Assembly: GCA_016715825.1 (NCBI GenBank)
Contig: JADJXO010000002.1
Coordinates: forward strand, 1-64,000
Direction of reading: 5' to 3'
DNA from: Nitrospira sp.
Lineage (GTDB): Bacteria > Nitrospirota > Nitrospiria > Nitrospirales > Nitrospiraceae
DNA length: 64,000 nucleotides
Below the pieces are notes generated by a model. That model did no database searches. It saw nothing but the letters and a program-made list of their open reading frames with translations, and was not told the origin of the DNA. Of the stretch, positions 62,157 through 64,000 are shown piece after piece (position 1 is the first letter of the stretch; the number at the start of each line of letters is the position of its first letter). The position numbers and the translations under genes were made by a program.

Positions 62157-62765
62157 TCACAATGCTTGCTGATCTGATGGGCTAAGCCATCCGTTCTTTG
62201 GTTGGTAGAACCCGGCGGAAAACTCCATCTTCATCGCGTCCTCGACCTGGAGATTAATGGGATGGAGCGCCTGTTCGGGAATGAAGGCGAGAAAGCCGGT
62301 GAATGGATGGATGGCGGTTGGGACAAACACCATGCAGAGGGTCTGTGAGGGTACGACCTGAATGGACGGTGGAGCCACCCCCATGACAAATCCTAAGGCC
62401 CAACAGCCGTCACGAGGAAAGGGAAACGCCACGACTTTACTCCGCCCGAAACGGGAGCGGAAATTCAAGATGTCCGTCATGCCCTTTAACGTGAGGTAGA
62501 CGCTCTGGACGAGCGGGATGCGCTCAATGCGCCGTTCGATTCGCGCCAGGATGTTCTGTCCCACGACATGATCGAAAAAGATACCGGTTAGAATCAAGAC
62601 GAGGATCAGCAGCAGCAGGCCAAGCCCAGGTATTCGATAGTACATGTATCGACCGACGAGATCATCAAGGGTCGTGAAGAGCGTCGACAGAATGAGGTAG
62701 GTCGCCCAGGCAGGCACCAAGACAATAAGGCCGGCGACGCAGGTCTTCCAGAATGCGGTGATCAT
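62157..62765 (-). CDS. DUF502 integral membrane protein
   Basis: The 202-residue protein has two strong transmembrane segments (residues about 5-27 and 45-65) separated by a charged loop (LDDLVGRYMYYRIPG). A cytosolic or periplasmic domain follows, with DUF502 segments ILARIERRIERIPLVQSVYLTLKGMTD and PFTGFLAFIPEQALHPINLQVEDAMKM. DUF502 has no established biochemical role. In some bacteria it is near membrane-transport genes. It is ordered ahead of the GNAT gene with a 12-bp gap. Length is typical. Confidence 0.87.
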   Translation of the reverse strand: MITAFWKTCVAGLIVLVPAWATYLILSTLFTTLDDLVGRYMYYRIPGLGLLLLILVLILTGIFFDHVVGQNILARIERRIERIPLVQSVYLTLKGMTDILNFRSRFGRSKVVAFPFPRDGCWALGFVMGVAPPSIQVVPSQTLCMVFVPTAIHPFTGFLAFIPEQALHPINLQVEDAMKMEFSAGFYQPKNGWLSPSDQQAL

Positions 62766-62896
62766 GGATGATTACCTTGGTCTATTGGTCAGTGTAGCAG
62801 ATATGGCCTGCGATGTGCAGGCGCGTTCGTGGCCTTGCGGTCTTACCTGTCGATGCAGTATTGTGACAACGTTATTTAACTGGACGACTTCTTCTC

Positions 62897-63166
62897 ATGA
62901 GCCTAGATCCGGACCTTCTCGCGATTTTGTGCTGCCCCGAGACCAAGCAAGCGGTGAGCCTCGCTGATGCGACCCTCATTCAAAAGGTAAATGCGGCTAT
63001 AGGTAAGGGTCATGTCCGAAACAAGGGTAGTCAACTCTTGGCCGGACAGATCGAGGGTGGCCTGGTACGGGAAGATCAACAGATCTTGTATCCGATCCGC
63101 GAGCAAATCCCGGTTATGCTCATTGAGGAAGGGATTCCGCTTGAACAGGTCCTCTCTAGCACCTAA
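62897..63166 (+). CDS. Trm112-like zinc-ribbon small protein
   Basis: The 89-residue protein begins MSLDPDLLAILCCPETKQAV and has a Trm112/UPF0434 fold with LYPIREQIPVMLIEEGIPL near the end. Family members are small partners that activate methyltransferases acting on tRNA or proteins. Only one clear Cys pair (CCP) remains, so zinc binding is less certain than in the archaeal or eukaryal forms. It is on the plus strand, divergent from DUF502. No adjacent methyltransferase is visible. Confidence 0.8.
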   Translation: MSLDPDLLAILCCPETKQAVSLADATLIQKVNAAIGKGHVRNKGSQLLAGQIEGGLVREDQQILYPIREQIPVMLIEEGIPLEQVLSST

Positions 63167-63286
63167 ACCGACCGGGTTTCCCCTACTCTTCTCAGTAGAC
63201 CCCTCAGTCGGACGATTGAGGAATAGATCGACATATCGCTGACTTTTTACTTGATGACCCTGGCCGTGTACTCAGGATTTTTCGGA

Positions 63287-63568
63287 TTAAGGTCCGATGA
63301 TCTCGATCGGCTTGACGGGGGTTTCTGTTTTAGATCCTGTTGAAGTCCCACAGTGGACACAGAGGTATTCATACAGATTCCCACTCGGCAGGACGAGCAG
63401 AAGACGTTCACGGGTGGGCGTAGCCACCTGACAGCGTGGGCAAAACAGGAGAGACGCCCTAAGAGAGTCGAACTGTCGTTGCCCATGGTCTGTCGACGGG
63501 CGGCTTCGGTTGGCTCGTTGTCCCCCGAGTATGCCCAGGGGTCTCTGCGGTGGCGGTCGCATGGACAA
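63287..63568 (-). CDS. small zinc-ribbon protein
   Basis: This is a 93-residue frame. The first 35 residues are Arg/Pro-rich. The core is a zinc ribbon with FCPRCQVATP and LCVHCGTSTG (two CxxC, spaced about 26 residues). The tail is Lys/Pro-containing. The ribbon supports a real product. The N-terminal part is of poor composition, so the true start may be different. Function is unknown. It converges with the Trm112 gene. Confidence 0.55.
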   Translation of the reverse strand: MSMRPPPQRPLGILGGQRANRSRPSTDHGQRQFDSLRASLLFCPRCQVATPTRERLLLVLPSGNLYEYLCVHCGTSTGSKTETPVKPIEIIGP

Positions 63569-63730
63569 TTTTATGAGGATAGCGATTTGAGCGTCAAGGG
63601 GTATGGGAGTCTACGTGAACGTTGATAGGCAACAGCCCGACACGACCTTGTGACCATATCCCATTCATCATAAAGAGGTCCCCTGGCGTCATCTCAAGAA
63701 TTGGTCCGGTATTTACTCCATCGACGCCGG

Positions 63731-64000
63731 TCACACTGCGGTCTTGGCCGATTCGATCTCCGTAGCGGTGATCAAGCTCGACAGGTAGTCTGCGACGAAA
63801 TTCAAGGCTTCCTCGCGCCCATCTGCACGACGCCCCTTTTCTCGACGCTGGACCGAGAGTTCATGCTCCAGATCAGATTTGACCTCTCCCAGGATTCTCT
63901 GAAGGGATGAAGGGGTGAGATTGGTATCCATATCTTCCAGTTCCTGACAACGATCCAGGACCCAATTGAGTCCTTCGATGCGTCCGGCATAATGCTCCTG
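63731..64000 (-). CDS. hypothetical protein (5' end outside window)
   Basis: A minus-strand frame runs from the window edge to its stop at 63731 without interruption. The 89 visible codons give a helical, charged product (RIEGLNWVLDRCQEL and EVKSDLEHELSVQRREKGRRA, then NFVADYLSSLITATEIESAKTAV). An internal ATG at 63931 could serve as a start of a 66-residue protein. However, the good-quality sequence above it suggests that the gene begins beyond position 64000. No family was recognised. Confidence 0.55.
   Translation of the reverse strand, partial: QEHYAGRIEGLNWVLDRCQELEDMDTNLTPSSLQRILGEVKSDLEHELSVQRREKGRRADGREEALNFVADYLSSLITATEIESAKTAV

Noticed and set aside
1..64000. tRNA, rRNA, integrase, transposase or attachment-site signatures
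   Set aside because: I scanned gaps for cloverleaf-like or transposase features and saw none. Absence is only by eye and a tRNAscan run would settle it.

Overview
The window is a dense, moderately GC-rich bacterial chromosome segment with short intergenic gaps and many 4-bp ATGA/GTGA gene overlaps. Gene content points to Nitrospira (Nitrospirota). The indicators are a hopanoid C-3 methylase-like radical SAM protein, an inorganic-carbon uptake cluster typical of an autotroph, FabI/EttA/SelO housekeeping genes, and a sodium energy module (Na+-NQR plus two NhaD antiporters) of the kind found in alkali- or salt-tolerant members of the genus. The genus call is inference from family content, not a database match.

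Layout. 1-16.9 kb: mixed housekeeping and accessory genes, mostly on the minus strand: a truncated coiled-coil protein, the PmbA/TldD pair, an HpnR-like methylase, an HTH/zinc-ribbon regulator with a small lipoprotein, a PilZ protein behind a strong palindrome, a DUF1295 membrane protein, an RmlD-like reductase, EttA, a HugZ-like protein, an FAD monooxygenase, small Cys-rich proteins, two alpha/beta hydrolases and SelO. 17.1-27.9 kb: a sodium module on the plus strand, nqrABCDE, an intergenic inverted-repeat element, nqrF, apbE and nqrM, then two tandem nhaD genes that share a 322-bp identical tract and near-identical leaders in which the Shine-Dalgarno sequence sits inside a hairpin. 28.2-46.9 kb: an inorganic-carbon acquisition island holding a large unknown exported protein, MpsC (DUF2294), a SulP/BicA-like transporter, a CBS protein, two NuoL/DabB-like subunits (the first frameshifted), a NuoM-like subunit, a 1075-residue DabA-like DUF2309 protein, a PII-like protein, an outer-membrane barrel, a lipoprotein and two tandem periplasmic alpha-carbonic anhydrases. 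47-64 kb: outer-membrane and TPR proteins, ArfB, FabI, a Lys/Gly repeat protein, NudF, GcvT, FKBP, FIST, a seven-repeat FG-GAP propeller, DmpA peptidase, an MBL/beta-CASP hydrolase, LOG, two OmlA-like lipoproteins, GNAT, DUF502, Trm112 and two small genes at the edge.

How it fits together. NQR would export Na+ using NADH, the NhaD antiporters would exchange it for H+, and a SulP/BicA-type carrier could use the same Na+ gradient to import bicarbonate. The Dab-like complex would add ion-gradient-driven CO2 hydration, and the exported carbonic anhydrases would equilibrate CO2 and bicarbonate in the periplasm.

The most unusual signal is a duplicated block carrying the 5' end of mpsC, a promoter with a 15-nt spacer, a conserved RNA and an intrinsic terminator. 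One copy lies upstream of sulP and the other directly in front of the dabB genes. It looks like an undescribed regulatory RNA or attenuator of the carbon island.
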